The notes under the pieces were generated by a model, which searched no databases, was not told the origin of the DNA, and was given only the letters and a program-made list of their open reading frames with translations. This document shows, one piece after another, positions 34,606 through 44,544 of a DNA stretch of 64,000 nt (positions within the stretch are counted from its first letter, which is position 1; every line of letters begins with the position of its first letter). Source of the stretch: Succiniclasticum ruminis DSM 9236 (GTDB lineage Bacteria; Bacillota; Negativicutes; Acidaminococcales; Acidaminococcaceae); the NCBI RefSeq assembly GCF_900112895.1, contig NZ_FONL01000002.1, positions 226,061 through 290,060 of the forward strand. The letters run 5' to 3'. A program made the position numbers and the translations under genes.

Positions 34606-36690
34606 TTATTTTTTGGTTCCCTGCAGGATCGCTTTGCGGGACAGGTTGATGCGGCCCTTGCTGTCGATCTCCACGCACTTCACCATGATTTCATCGCCCA
34701 CGGAAACCACGTCTTCCACTTTCTCGACCCGTTCGGTGGAGAGCTGGGAAATGTGAACCATGCCTTCCTTGCCGGGCAGGATTTCCACAAAGGCACCGAA
34801 GTTCATGATGCGGGTTACTTTGCCGGTGTAGATCTTGCCCACTTCCGCTTCGGCCGTAATGCCATCAATGGCTTTGATAGCCTTTTCAATGGCATCGGAG
34901 TCCGGGGAAGCGATATACACTTTGCCGGTATCTTCGATATCGATCTTGGCGCCGGTTTCTTCCACAATCTTCTTAATGGTCTTGCCGCCGGGCCCGATGA
35001 TCTTGGCGATCTTTTCCGGATCCACAGTGATGGAAGTAATCTTGGGAGCCCATCTGGACAGGGACTTGCGGGGCTCGCTGATGCATTCCATCATCTTGCC
35101 CATGATGAATTCGCGGCCGCGTTTGGCCTGGGCCAGCGCCTGCTCGAAGATCTCACGGTTGATGCCGTCGATCTTCATATCCATCTGCATGGCCGTGATG
35201 CCGTGTTCCGTACCAGCTACCTTGAAGTCCATATCGCCCAGCGCGTCTTCCAGTCCCTGGATATCCGTCAGGATGGTAAAGAAGTCGCCGTCTTTTACCA
35301 GGCCCATGGCCACACCGGCCACCGGAGCTTTAATGGGTACGCCCGCGTCCATCAGGGACAGGGTGCTGGCGCATACGGAACCCATAGAAGAAGAACCGTT
35401 GGATTCCAGCACTTCGGAAACCAGGCGCAGGGTGTACGGGAAATCTTCCTCGGAAGGAATGACAGGCAGCAATGCGCGTTCCGCCAATGCGCCGTGACCA
35501 ATCTCGCGACGGCCCGGGCTGCGCAGGGGTTTGGTCTCCCCAACGGAGTACGGCGGGAAATTGTAATGATGGATGTAACGCTGCATCTCTTCCGGTCCCA
35601 GGCCTTCAATAACCTGCGCTTCACGCAGCGGGGCCAGGGTGCAGGCGTTCATGATCTGGGTCTGGCCGCGGGTGAAGAGCGAGGAGCCGTGTACCCGGGG
35701 CAGCAGCCCTACCCGGCAGGTAACCGGACGCACTTCATCCAGCGCCCGTCCGTCCGGACGGATCTTGTCCACCGCGATGGTGCGGCGCACAATCTTCTTA
35801 ACCAGCTTCTGGGTAATATAGGCAACATCGGTGCCGTTTTCCGGATATTTTTCGATAAACGCTTCCGCAATTTCTTTCTTCACGCGGTCCACGTTTTCTT
35901 CGCGCTGCAGTTTGTTGGCGTCCATGAGGGCCGCTTTCAGTTTTTCAGCGCCGAACTCTTCGATTTCTTTTACCAGTTCTTCCGGCGGATTGTATTTGGG
36001 CACTTCCATTTTCGGTTTGCCGATCTCAGCCTGGATGCCGCTGATAAATTCGCAGATCTTTTTGATGTTCTCATGGGCAAAGAAAATCGCGTCCAGCATT
36101 TCCTGTTCGGAGATTTCCTTGCAACCCGCTTCTACCATCAGGATGGCGTCCGTGGTTCCGGCTACTGCCAGGTTCAGGCGGCTCACCTTGAACTGTTCCA
36201 CAGTCGGGTTGACGATATACTGCCCGTCGATCAGGCCTACGCGCACGCCGGCGATGGGTCCTTCAAAGGGAATATCAGATACGCACAACGCAGCGGAAGC
36301 GCCGATCATGCCCGGGATATCCGGCGCGTTGTCAGGATCTACGGAAACCGCAGTAGCTACGATCTGCACATCATTCCGGTACCCGTCCGGGAACATGGGA
36401 CGGATAGGACGGTCGATCAGGCGGCTGGTCAGTACCGCATGGGTGCTGGGACGGCCTTCCCGTTTGATAAAACCTCCGGGGATTTTGCCTACCGCGTACA
36501 TTTTTTCTTCAAAATCAACAGTCAGCGGGAAGAAATCCACGCCTTCACGGGGGGTCTTGGTACCGGTAGCGGCAACCACCACAACCGTGTCGCCATAACG
36601 CACCAGCAGACCGCCGTTGGCCTGTTTGCAGACTTCGCCGAATTCCAGCGTCAGAGGTCTGCCGCCCAGGTCCATTGTGTAACTCTTCAT
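34606..36690 (-). CDS. pnp: Polyribonucleotide nucleotidyltransferase
   Basis: PNPase, trimeric 3'-to-5' phosphorolytic exoribonuclease. 694 residues with two RNase PH domains (about 10-230 and 310-540; second core includes [23 protein letters not shown]), a KH domain (about 553-612, [21 protein letters not shown]) and an S1 domain (about 620-690, [29 protein letters not shown]). No rpsO gene stands upstream as in many genomes; the gene is alone with its own promoter. Together with RNase J it represents the Firmicute RNA-decay machinery. Confidence 0.97.
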   Translation of the reverse strand: MKSYTMDLGGRPLTLEFGEVCKQANGGLLVRYGDTVVVVAATGTKTPREGVDFFPLTVDFEEKMYAVGKIPGGFIKREGRPSTHAVLTSRLIDRPIRPMFPDGYRNDVQIVATAVSVDPDNAPDIPGMIGASAALCVSDIPFEGPIAGVRVGLIDGQYIVNPTVEQFKVSRLNLAVAGTTDAILMVEAGCKEISEQEMLDAIFFAHENIKKICEFISGIQAEIGKPKMEVPKYNPPEELVKEIEEFGAEKLKAALMDANKLQREENVDRVKKEIAEAFIEKYPENGTDVAYITQKLVKKIVRRTIAVDKIRPDGRALDEVRPVTCRVGLLPRVHGSSLFTRGQTQIMNACTLAPLREAQVIEGLGPEEMQRYIHHYNFPPYSVGETKPLRSPGRREIGHGALAERALLPVIPSEEDFPYTLRLVSEVLESNGSSSMGSVCASTLSLMDAGVPIKAPVAGVAMGLVKDGDFFTILTDIQGLEDALGDMDFKVAGTEHGITAMQMDMKIDGINREIFEQALAQAKRGREFIMGKMMECISEPRKSLSRWAPKITSITVDPEKIAKIIGPGGKTIKKIVEETGAKIDIEDTGKVYIASPDSDAIEKAIKAIDGITAEAEVGKIYTGKVTRIMNFGAFVEILPGKEGMVHISQLSTERVEKVEDVVSVGDEIMVKCVEIDSKGRINLSRKAILQGTKK

Positions 36691-36789
36691 CTTTTTTCCT
36701 CCTATACTCTTACACTTTCTCTTACCTTTGCGATAAAGATTACCGCAAACTATAATAATGGGTTACTGAAAACAAGCATAAACATATAT

Positions 36790-36818
36790 ATTATAAAGTT
36801 TGTTACACTTTTGGTCAA
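36790..36818 (-). promoter_or_regulatory. Promoter of pnp
   Basis: TTGACC (36813-36818), 17 bp and TATAAT (36790-36795) on the minus strand, leaving a leader of about 95 nt before pnp. The rest of 36691-37018 holds only the adhesin terminator. Confidence 0.65.
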
Positions 36819-36944
36819 TATATAAATGAAGAGATTTTCCTGTTTTTCACAGATTGTTTGTAAACCGGCTGTGAACACTTAAAAAGGAATGTACTTTTAG
36901 GACAGAACACAGGAAAAAAGATCAAAATACAGCTGCGAAAACAA

Positions 36945-36974
36945 GAAAGAAGACCGGCGCTGCAAACGCCGGTC
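36945..36974 (-). terminator. Terminator of the 2425-aa adhesin gene
   Basis: GACCGGCG (36952-36959) pairs with CGCCGGTC (36967-36974); on the minus strand it is followed by the pyrimidine-rich TTCTTTCTT. The U-tract is interrupted, so termination may be partial. Confidence 0.7.
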
Positions 36975-37018
36975 CTTTCCTATATTTTATTAACTAATCC
37001 GTTTGTATCTGCTTTGCG

Positions 37019-40000
37019 TTATTTTGCTGCCGCTTTGCCAGGAGCCTCGGAAACGGTCTTGCTGCCGTAGACGTCCCGGCTCTTCCCTTCCGGATACTTC
37101 GAATCCGAATTGTTCACGCGTACACGCTCCGCTTTCTTACGGTCGTTGTCCTGCCCGGAAATCCGTTCTACATAGATGCGGCTCTGCTCCGGCTCCAACT
37201 CTCTTTCCGGCACATCCGGGGACATAGCCGTGTTTGCAACCTGCTGTTCCGGCCCTACCAGCTTGTTCACCAGTTCTGTCAGTTTGGCAATCTGTTCATC
37301 CTGTCTGGCTATATGCTGTTTCAGTTCCACAATTTCATGGGCCATGGCCGTACGTGTCCGGGTAATCCGGTTCCGGGTGCCATCCAGGCCGAAGGTGATG
37401 CCTGCGTTGAGCATGTTGTCGCCATTTCCGATGACGCCGCCGATGCTGAACATCACATTTTCGTCCGGCCGGTAGAAGGCACCGATTGCCGCTGCATTCT
37501 CTCCGCGATAATGTCCAATACCGGCAGAGAACTGCATCTTGTCATCCGGGTTGAAGTCCATGGGGTGCAGGGCCGCAAGGGCTGCCGCGCCGGCCAGGCC
37601 TTTCTTCATACGGTCGTCCAGACGGTTCATCTGGTTGTATGTGTTGTTGAACTGGTCGTTAATATTATCGATTCTCGTTGAATTATCTTTAACCTTTTCG
37701 TCCAACGCAGTAATATTTTCCGCGGCCGTGTTGTCTTTCTTAATATAATTACCGTCTTGTTCCACACGGGTTTCCTTGTAGACTGTATCTCCTGTTACGA
37801 TGCCGCTGTCACCGGAAGCCACTTTGCCGTCCGTCTTCACATCTACGGTATAGACTTTAGGGTCATCGCCGGGATCGGGAGGCGTAACAATGATATTGTC
37901 GGAGCCTGCCTTTACTTCAACATCGGACGAAGCTTTTGCTTTAGCCGTAAGCGTATAGGTTACGCTGCCGTCTTCATTCGGCGTTGTTTCAACCTTTATG
38001 CTGTCGTCTCCGGCTTTTACCGTGTTACGGGTATCCAGATCTTTGAAACTGGTTTCAATCTTATTTCCGTCACTGTCTGTCAGGGTAACAGTCTTCTCGG
38101 CTTCACCCGTTACCGCGATTTCTTTGTTCGTTGTGTTGGTGACGACAACTTCCGCGGTTTGCACTTCCCCGCCATTATTATCCTTCAGCGAAATCGTATA
38201 GGTTGTACTGCCGTCTTCAGCGGGTTTACCCTTTTCCCCAGACAGGTTGTACTGCGTATCGGTATCGACAACCGGTTTTAATTTTTGGCCGTCCGAATCT
38301 GTTACGGTATACTCATTTACTACGTTGCTGCCTTTTTCTCCCGGTTCTGCCTTAATGGTATAGGTGGTATTAGTATCAATCTTCTTCTGCAGGTCGCTCA
38401 GTTTTACAGCACCTGTCACCTTGTTCTTGTCAGTGTCTTCAACAGTTAAACTTAACTCCGTGTCGGTTAGCGCCAGACCGTTACCGGACGGAACCAGCGT
38501 TGTATCTTTCGCATCTACAATATATGTTGTTGTATGATCATTGGAAGTTGGCGTTACAGCACTTTCTCCTTCAGCGCCCGCTCCTGTACCCGCAGTCTGA
38601 CCTTCAGTCTCGTTTCCGTCACCAGGTTTCGGATCAACAGTAACATTACCGCTCGGTCCGGGTTCTACAATCGCATTCAGCGCATGGATGGTATAAACCG
38701 TATGTCCGTCATCATCAGTTGTCGTTTTTACATCGACATTATCACCGGCTTTGATTGTGAACTTCATGGCATCAATAGCCGCATACAACTGACTGCCGTT
38801 GACGGCATCGGTGCTGGCGGCAGATATTCTGCCCGGTGCCACATTGAGAATCGTGCGTTCTTTGCCTGCCGAACCAATACTCACAGTCCCGTTATCTTCA
38901 CCGGGAGTCCCTGCAAATTTATATGTTTTCCCGTTGATTTCCAGCTCCTTCATACCGCCAATCTCAGTAGTAGAAGAACCGAACCCCAACGCCACGCTGT
39001 GTGCTTTAGTCGCAGAGGCATTGTTACCAAAGGCAAGGGTATTGTCGGCAGAAGTTACTGCTTTCTGCCCAATAGCATAGGTGTAGGAATTCTGCGCGTT
39101 GGCACCTTCGCCAACAGCCATAGCGCCACGGGCATTTTTCTTAATTGTTACAATCGTATTGTCTTCTATTTCATCATCTTCTTCAATTGTACCTTCGCCT
39201 GTTATACCACCTAACATGGCAATCGAATTGTCACCGTATGCCTTACTTCCAAAACCAATCGCAGTGGAAACCGAACCTGCCGCATCAGCTTGATAACCAA
39301 ACGCAGTAGACACATCGCCAACAGCTCTTGTATCCCATCCGAACGCAGTGTCTCCAAATGTAGATACTTCATCACCTTCTTCGTCAACATACACTCTGCC
39401 GGCTTTCGTGGCATAACCAAAGGCTGTACTTGCATATCCCATGGAAATCGAAGAATCACCAAAAGCAGTCGCAACAGTTCCTTTGGCAATCGTATCGGTT
39501 CCGAATGCCGTAGCCTGCCCTTCGCTGGCTGTCGTATTCTCACCCCAGGCAGTTGTATCGTTACCGCTGGCTATGGTCTCATCTCCCCAAGCCGTGGCGT
39601 TTTCACCACTGGCGGTAGTCCCAAAGCCAAAAGAAGTAGAATTGAGCCCACTTGCCGTAGTATATAAGCCAAATGCTGTAGCGTTTGCTGCATTAACATC
39701 CGGATCAGCCGCCTCACCGGCTGTGTTCCGCTCACCCCAGACCATGGAATTTTCGCCAAGAGATTCCGACTCACCAATACCTAACGCAATTGATCCAAGA
39801 CCTTCAGCTTTTGATGAAATTCCCGCACCGTAAGAAACACTACCAATTGCAATTGCACCTTCACCTGTTGCTGTGGCCCCGTTGCCAATAGCAATGGCGT
39901 TCTCCTTAGTCGCGCTGGCATTTACTCCTGCTGCCAGGGCATTTTTACCGGTCGCGCCTTTATTGTCGTAGTTGCCTGCAGTCGAGTCTGTAGAATTGAC

Positions 40001-43000
40001 AGAATAGAAATGCGTTACGTCTTTCTTTGGAGCAAGCCCTTTAATGGTTACCTTTTTTACACTTTTGGGGTTCATCTGATCCTGAACATTCAGTACGACA
40101 GTACCGTCGTCACCCACTGTATATGCTGCATCATAAGAAGCGCCCGATCCTACCAGGCGGTAGTCTGTCGACGATCCGCCCAGGTCACCCAGGCTGATGA
40201 CTGTATCCGGGATACCGTCATTACGGCTGAATGTTACCGTCTTGTTTGGTGCATCCTTCGTCACCGTCGTATAGGTGTTCTTTAAACCTTCAATGGTTGC
40301 TGTCGCATCGTCGTTATGCGTCAGCGTCACGGTAACAGTATCTTTATCTCCATAACTCGCCACGCCTTTCTTTACGTGCATGTCCTTTACCGAAACTGCG
40401 TATGTCGTCGTCATAGTACTGTCAGGACCAGTTGGAGTAACTGTAATATTTGTCTCCCCTTCTGCCTTTTTTACTACAGATTTATAGGCGTTAATCTTCA
40501 CAACGCCGTTCGCTTCTACTTCCGTCGTCGTGTTCTTGCCGTCCTGAAAATCCAGACCGTCTGACAGCGCAATACCCTTTGTGGACGTCTCGTTCTTACC
40601 ATTTGCCTTGTAAGAAAGATTATCTACATTCACGATATAGGCTTTATGATCGGTGACTTGCGGATCTGCTTCTACGGAAGTTACATTTGTTCCCTTTTTT
40701 ACTTCCACCCGGGCAAGTTTCAATTGTGCCACATTGACTGCGTCTGTGTCTTCCGTGCCTGCTGCAACACCCGTAATCTGGCGGGTAACACTGCCATCCG
40801 CTTTGCCAACAGAAACTGCCGCATAGGTGGATTCCCAAGTTGCCGTACCGTCAGTATATGTAGTTGTTTCGGTTTTTGGGTTAAATCCGCCCGTACTCTT
40901 TTCTCTTGAAGCTTCGCTGTAACTACCCAATGCCACACCGCCGGTTTTGGTCACAGACGCATTATTACCCAGAATAAAAGCATCCGTGATACCCGCTTCC
41001 GTTATATTGCTGTTGTTACCAACCACATACGAACTGTCGGCATTCACCACGTTCGGATCGCCGAACGCACCGGAATTATTTCCGCCCACCTTATGACCGG
41101 TACCAATAGCGATACTGTTATCACCTTTCACTTCGGAACCTGCGCCAACGGCTATCGAATGGTTGCCTGACACCTTTGTCTGAACATTTGTCTGATTATT
41201 ATTACCAGTAGTATCAACCGTACCGTTAATCGTACCAATTGCAATGGAATTGCTGCCCGTCACTTCTGCTTTCCGCCCGACAGCTATCGAGTTCTGTCCT
41301 TCAGTTAGATCCCCCTTGACGCCAACCACTGCTTCATGACCGAAAGCCATGGAATCCTTCCCATAAGCATTGGAATCCAGGCCAAACACAGTGCTGTTGT
41401 TGCCAAACGCTCCGGAGTTCCGGCCTACGGAAATCGCCCTGTCACCTAATGCGTGGGCATACGAACCGATGGCAATACCACCCTTCACATTGACTTTATC
41501 ATCTTCGGGATTCCTGACCGGGATCCCGGTTCCGGTGTCAGACACCTTCAGTATACTGCGTCCTTGTCCGTCTTCTTCCACTTCCGCCCCTGCTACCGTG
41601 TTGTGTCCAATAGCCATGGCGCCTTCCCCGAAAGCGTTTGCAAACAGACCTATGGCAGTGCTGTTTTTATCATAGGCGCCCGCCGCACGTCCTAAAGCCA
41701 CGGACCTGTCTCCTTCCGCATGGGAATAGGAACCGAAAGCGATACCGCCGGAAGAAAGCGTCATTTTGCCGGCCGGCACGGTGACATGGATACTCCCGTT
41801 ATCCGAATCGGTAAAAGTGATTTTTTCATCAGGACCAACCTGTACTTTCTTCCCGTTTTTATCCGTATAATAATAGTTACCCGTAGCATCGTCCCTGCTT
41901 ACCGCTTTGGAAGAATCTGACGCCAAAGATATTTTATTCTTGTCAAAACCAAATTTATTATTGTTAACCTTAAGAATCTCCCCAATGGAGTTCACTTCCA
42001 CAGCGGCAGGTACGCTGTCACTGCTGTTAATCTTATAAACGCTGTTCTTGTCCAAGCCGGCTACACTGCCGTCCACCAGAGTACGCGGTGTGATGCCATC
42101 CTTTGAAACCCAAAATTCAGTGGTATGGGCGTCTTCGATATTTGCATTTTTCTTTATGGTTACACGGGCTCCCGATACCGTTTCATGTCCGAAAGCAATG
42201 GCTCCTTCCCCGAAAGCGCTGGCGTATAAACCATGAGCTGTGCTGTTTTTCCCATAAGCGGCCGAGGTCAGGCCCACTGCCAGGGAATGTTCGCCCTGTG
42301 CGACCGTATATGAACCGATAGCAATGCCGCCATCCAGCGGATTGGTCCTTGTGCCCTCAACTTCATTATTGTTTTTATCAATCTCATAATAATAGTCAAT
42401 GTGTTTTACTTTATCACTTGAAAACCGAGGATCCCTTATGTCTTTATCAGTACTTTGGCTTGACTTATATTTCACAGCTGCCTTACCCGTTTTCGAAACA
42501 GGCTTTCCATCTACGTCAACTTTTTCAAATCTCCAGTCCGCAATAGTACCCTGATCGCCGGAAATGGGATTGCCCTGATTGTCAACAGCCAGATTCCCTT
42601 CACTGTCAACAGGAAACGCCTTAACTTTATAATATGTGCCTTCAGTTTCCCCATTGGTGGTAGAATTGCTTTCCTGCAGCAAAACCGTTCCGTCGCTTGT
42701 CTGGAGATACAGCTTCGAATCGCCGCTTAGCCTTGAATTCGTCGGAAGCATGAAATATTTAGTGTCAGTCAATTCATGGTATCCCTCTTTTGCCGGCATT
42801 CCCGTTATCGCTAAATGACCGATTGCCAGGGAACTGTCACCGGCAGTTGCTGTATCGTGACCGACAGCAATGCTTTCCGAATGGACTGCAACCGCATGGA
42901 ATCCCAGGGCCATGGTCTCGTATTTGCGCGCCTCTGATCCTATGCCTATAGCAACATTTTGTCTGCCGGTAGCTACGGTTGACGCGCCTATCGCCGAACT

Positions 43001-44296
43001 TTGCTGGCCAAATGCTTTAGCAGAAGTACCGATGGCTGTACTATTTGCTTGATTTGCTTTTGTATTTGCGCCTATTGCGGTACTGTTCTGGTTGTTTGCC
43101 TGTGCGCTGGCACCTATTGCCGTACTGTTCGAGTTTTTTGCCTGCGCACCTGCTCCTATTGCCGTACTGTACTTACCCTGTGCAAAAATCATGGTACTCT
43201 TGTTCGTTGTGTCATCAACAATTACCGTACCTATTGCAATACTGTTCTTTCCTGATGCCTCAGCTTCTGCCCCTATCGCCGTGCTCTTTTCAGTAGCCGC
43301 CTTCGCTTTGACCCCGATTGCCGTACTGTTTTTATCAGTTGCTTCTGCCCTTACACCTAAAACAGTGCTATTATATGCTTTAGCTTTAGCTAAATACCCA
43401 ACTGCTGTAGCTTCAGTCGTAGCGACAGATTCCACATCGCCTTCTTCTTCGTAATTATAATCATTTTTGAATGTAGTTCCCGCTTCGGCAGAGGGCCCGA
43501 TGGCTGTACTGGAATCAGACCATGCTTTTGCATTTGAACCGATAGCTACACCTCTTACCACAGGATTATACTGCGGTACTTGATTAATAATTACCTGTTT
43601 GCTCTTACCTACCTGGGAATTCTCGCCGATTGCAACCCCCTGATCCCCGTAGACTCTGGCCGAAGCTCCCAGTGCAGTTGAAAGTTTTGTAAATATTCCG
43701 TCCGTCGTACTGTTAAAGGAATTATAGTACCCTATAACCGCATTAGCACCTATAGCCGTATTACTACCGGCCGTATTTCCATAAACTTTTGCTGATGATC
43801 CAATCGCAAGATTATCTACACTGGCTTTATCTTCTCCGGGAATTACGGATATTATTGTACCCTGTCCTAACGCAAAAGACGACTTGCTGCGAGCGTCAAC
43901 CGCAGAAACCGGATCGGGTTTCTCCGGGTCTGAATCGGGATACGTTGCATTGAATTTCATATATTTCTTTAAGAAATTCAACGTTTCATTTTCTTCCGCA
44001 GATACAGTGATTACATTGCTTCCCTCTCCTCCTTCCGGTGTTGCAACAGTAAAGACTATGCCGCTACCTGCCTGGATTGTATCACCGGCTTCAATAATAA
44101 CCGGATCGGCAGCCCTCACGGGCATGCTGTACCCTGTAGTTAAAAGCGAAGCCAGCAGCATTGACGTGAGGGATGCTCCCATATGAGGAACACGGTGGGC
44201 AGTTGAACCGCCTTTGCTGTGTGCTTTGGCAATTTCCGATACAACCACATAACAGTTTCTGACTTTACTCCAGATTACGCGGTAGATTTTATTCAT
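37019..44296 (-). CDS. Giant YadA-like trimeric autotransporter lacking the SLH domain
   Basis: 2425-residue surface adhesin. The N-terminus is an extended signal peptide (ESPR: MNKIYRVIWSKVRNCYVVVSEIAK), cleaved near residue 62 (PVRAAD). YadA-head repeats of the xTAIGxxAxA kind fill about 120-1150. A neck (DAVNVAQLK) and stalk follow to 1430, a second head set runs 1432-1835, and a second neck and stalk to 2230. The membrane anchor is 2235-2305 (AALHPMDFNPDDKMQFSAG to NAGITFGLD), then a coiled linker. Where its neighbour has an SLH domain this protein goes directly from PDVPE to ELEPE (from residue 2358), as if the domain were deleted in frame. Its own terminator and 248-bp upstream gap imply a separate transcript. 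Confidence 0.93.
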   Translation of the reverse strand: MNKIYRVIWSKVRNCYVVVSEIAKAHSKGGSTAHRVPHMGASLTSMLLASLLTTGYSMPVRAADPVIIEAGDTIQAGSGIVFTVATPEGGEGSNVITVSAEENETLNFLKKYMKFNATYPDSDPEKPDPVSAVDARSKSSFALGQGTIISVIPGEDKASVDNLAIGSSAKVYGNTAGSNTAIGANAVIGYYNSFNSTTDGIFTKLSTALGASARVYGDQGVAIGENSQVGKSKQVIINQVPQYNPVVRGVAIGSNAKAWSDSSTAIGPSAEAGTTFKNDYNYEEEGDVESVATTEATAVGYLAKAKAYNSTVLGVRAEATDKNSTAIGVKAKAATEKSTAIGAEAEASGKNSIAIGTVIVDDTTNKSTMIFAQGKYSTAIGAGAQAKNSNSTAIGASAQANNQNSTAIGANTKANQANSTAIGTSAKAFGQQSSAIGASTVATGRQNVAIGIGSEARKYETMALGFHAVAVHSESIAVGHDTATAGDSSLAIGHLAITGMPAKEGYHELTDTKYFMLPTNSRLSGDSKLYLQTSDGTVLLQESNSTTNGETEGTYYKVKAFPVDSEGNLAVDNQGNPISGDQGTIADWRFEKVDVDGKPVSKTGKAAVKYKSSQSTDKDIRDPRFSSDKVKHIDYYYEIDKNNNEVEGTRTNPLDGGIAIGSYTVAQGEHSLAVGLTSAAYGKNSTAHGLYASAFGEGAIAFGHETVSGARVTIKKNANIEDAHTTEFWVSKDGITPRTLVDGSVAGLDKNSVYKINSSDSVPAAVEVNSIGEILKVNNNKFGFDKNKISLASDSSKAVSRDDATGNYYYTDKNGKKVQVGPDEKITFTDSDNGSIHVTVPAGKMTLSSGGIAFGSYSHAEGDRSVALGRAAGAYDKNSTAIGLFANAFGEGAMAIGHNTVAGAEVEEDGQGRSILKVSDTGTGIPVRNPEDDKVNVKGGIAIGSYAHALGDRAISVGRNSGAFGNNSTVFGLDSNAYGKDSMAFGHEAVVGVKGDLTEGQNSIAVGRKAEVTGSNSIAIGTINGTVDTTGNNNQTNVQTKVSGNHSIAVGAGSEVKGDNSIAIGTGHKVGGNNSGAFGDPNVVNADSSYVVGNNSNITEAGITDAFILGNNASVTKTGGVALGSYSEASREKSTGGFNPKTETTTYTDGTATWESTYAAVSVGKADGSVTRQITGVAAGTEDTDAVNVAQLKLARVEVKKGTNVTSVEADPQVTDHKAYIVNVDNLSYKANGKNETSTKGIALSDGLDFQDGKNTTTEVEANGVVKINAYKSVVKKAEGETNITVTPTGPDSTMTTTYAVSVKDMHVKKGVASYGDKDTVTVTLTHNDDATATIEGLKNTYTTVTKDAPNKTVTFSRNDGIPDTVISLGDLGGSSTDYRLVGSGASYDAAYTVGDDGTVVLNVQDQMNPKSVKKVTIKGLAPKKDVTHFYSVNSTDSTAGNYDNKGATGKNALAAGVNASATKENAIAIGNGATATGEGAIAIGSVSYGAGISSKAEGLGSIALGIGESESLGENSMVWGERNTAGEAADPDVNAANATAFGLYTTASGLNSTSFGFGTTASGENATAWGDETIASGNDTTAWGENTTASEGQATAFGTDTIAKGTVATAFGDSSISMGYASTAFGYATKAGRVYVDEEGDEVSTFGDTAFGWDTRAVGDVSTAFGYQADAAGSVSTAIGFGSKAYGDNSIAMLGGITGEGTIEEDDEIEDNTIVTIKKNARGAMAVGEGANAQNSYTYAIGQKAVTSADNTLAFGNNASATKAHSVALGFGSSTTEIGGMKELEINGKTYKFAGTPGEDNGTVSIGSAGKERTILNVAPGRISAASTDAVNGSQLYAAIDAMKFTIKAGDNVDVKTTTDDDGHTVYTIHALNAIVEPGPSGNVTVDPKPGDGNETEGQTAGTGAGAEGESAVTPTSNDHTTTYIVDAKDTTLVPSGNGLALTDTELSLTVEDTDKNKVTGAVKLSDLQKKIDTNTTYTIKAEPGEKGSNVVNEYTVTDSDGQKLKPVVDTDTQYNLSGEKGKPAEDGSTTYTISLKDNNGGEVQTAEVVVTNTTNKEIAVTGEAEKTVTLTDSDGNKIETSFKDLDTRNTVKAGDDSIKVETTPNEDGSVTYTLTAKAKASSDVEVKAGSDNIIVTPPDPGDDPKVYTVDVKTDGKVASGDSGIVTGDTVYKETRVEQDGNYIKKDNTAAENITALDEKVKDNSTRIDNINDQFNNTYNQMNRLDDRMKKGLAGAAALAALHPMDFNPDDKMQFSAGIGHYRGENAAAIGAFYRPDENVMFSIGGVIGNGDNMLNAGITFGLDGTRNRITRTRTAMAHEIVELKQHIARQDEQIAKLTELVNKLVGPEQQVANTAMSPDVPERELEPEQSRIYVERISGQDNDRKKAERVRVNNSDSKYPEGKSRDVYGSKTVSEAPGKAAAK

Positions 44297-44456
44297 TTCC
44301 GTTCTCCTTTCATAAAAGGATGCAATTCAGATTTTAACAGTGTTGGAATGAACACTTTTATATAATATTTTATCACTTTTTATTAATTGCGAACAGTATA
44401 CTTTTTCTAAAAAACAGAATTTGACTTAAAATTTTAAAAACAACCTTGCCCAAAAG
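44297..44456. other. Upstream region of the 2425-aa adhesin gene
   Basis: AT-rich region with AAAGGAG before the ATG and TAAAAT/TATTAT -10 candidates on the minus strand near 44365-44378, none with a convincing -35. It contains two imperfect relatives of the recombinase-site motif described below: TATAAAAGTGTTC (minus strand, about 44350-44362) and AAAAAGTATACTG (about 44395-44407). Confidence 0.35.
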
Positions 44457-44484
44457 AAAAACCCGGGCATTGCACCCGGGTTTT
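44457..44484. terminator. Terminator between the two adhesin genes
   Basis: AAAACCCGGG pairs with CCCGGGTTTT around GCAATGC-type loop bases; on the minus strand it is followed by TTTTTCTTTT. It separates the 1411-aa adhesin from the 2425-aa one. Confidence 0.88.
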
Positions 44485-44544
44485 GATAAAAATGTATTTT
44501 ACTTTTTGTCTCTTCAGCTTTATACTGGATTGTTTTTACTTCGC

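Noticed and set aside
34753..36825. Long plus-strand open frame (690 codons) opposite pnp
   Set aside because: It is antisense to an unambiguous PNPase gene, has His/Phe/Arg-rich composition typical of a shadow frame, and shows no ribosome site or domain.
38900..43700. Dense short repeats that look CRISPR-like at a glance
   Set aside because: They are in-frame repeats encoding the YadA head motif, vary codon by codon, and have no uniform spacers or cas genes.
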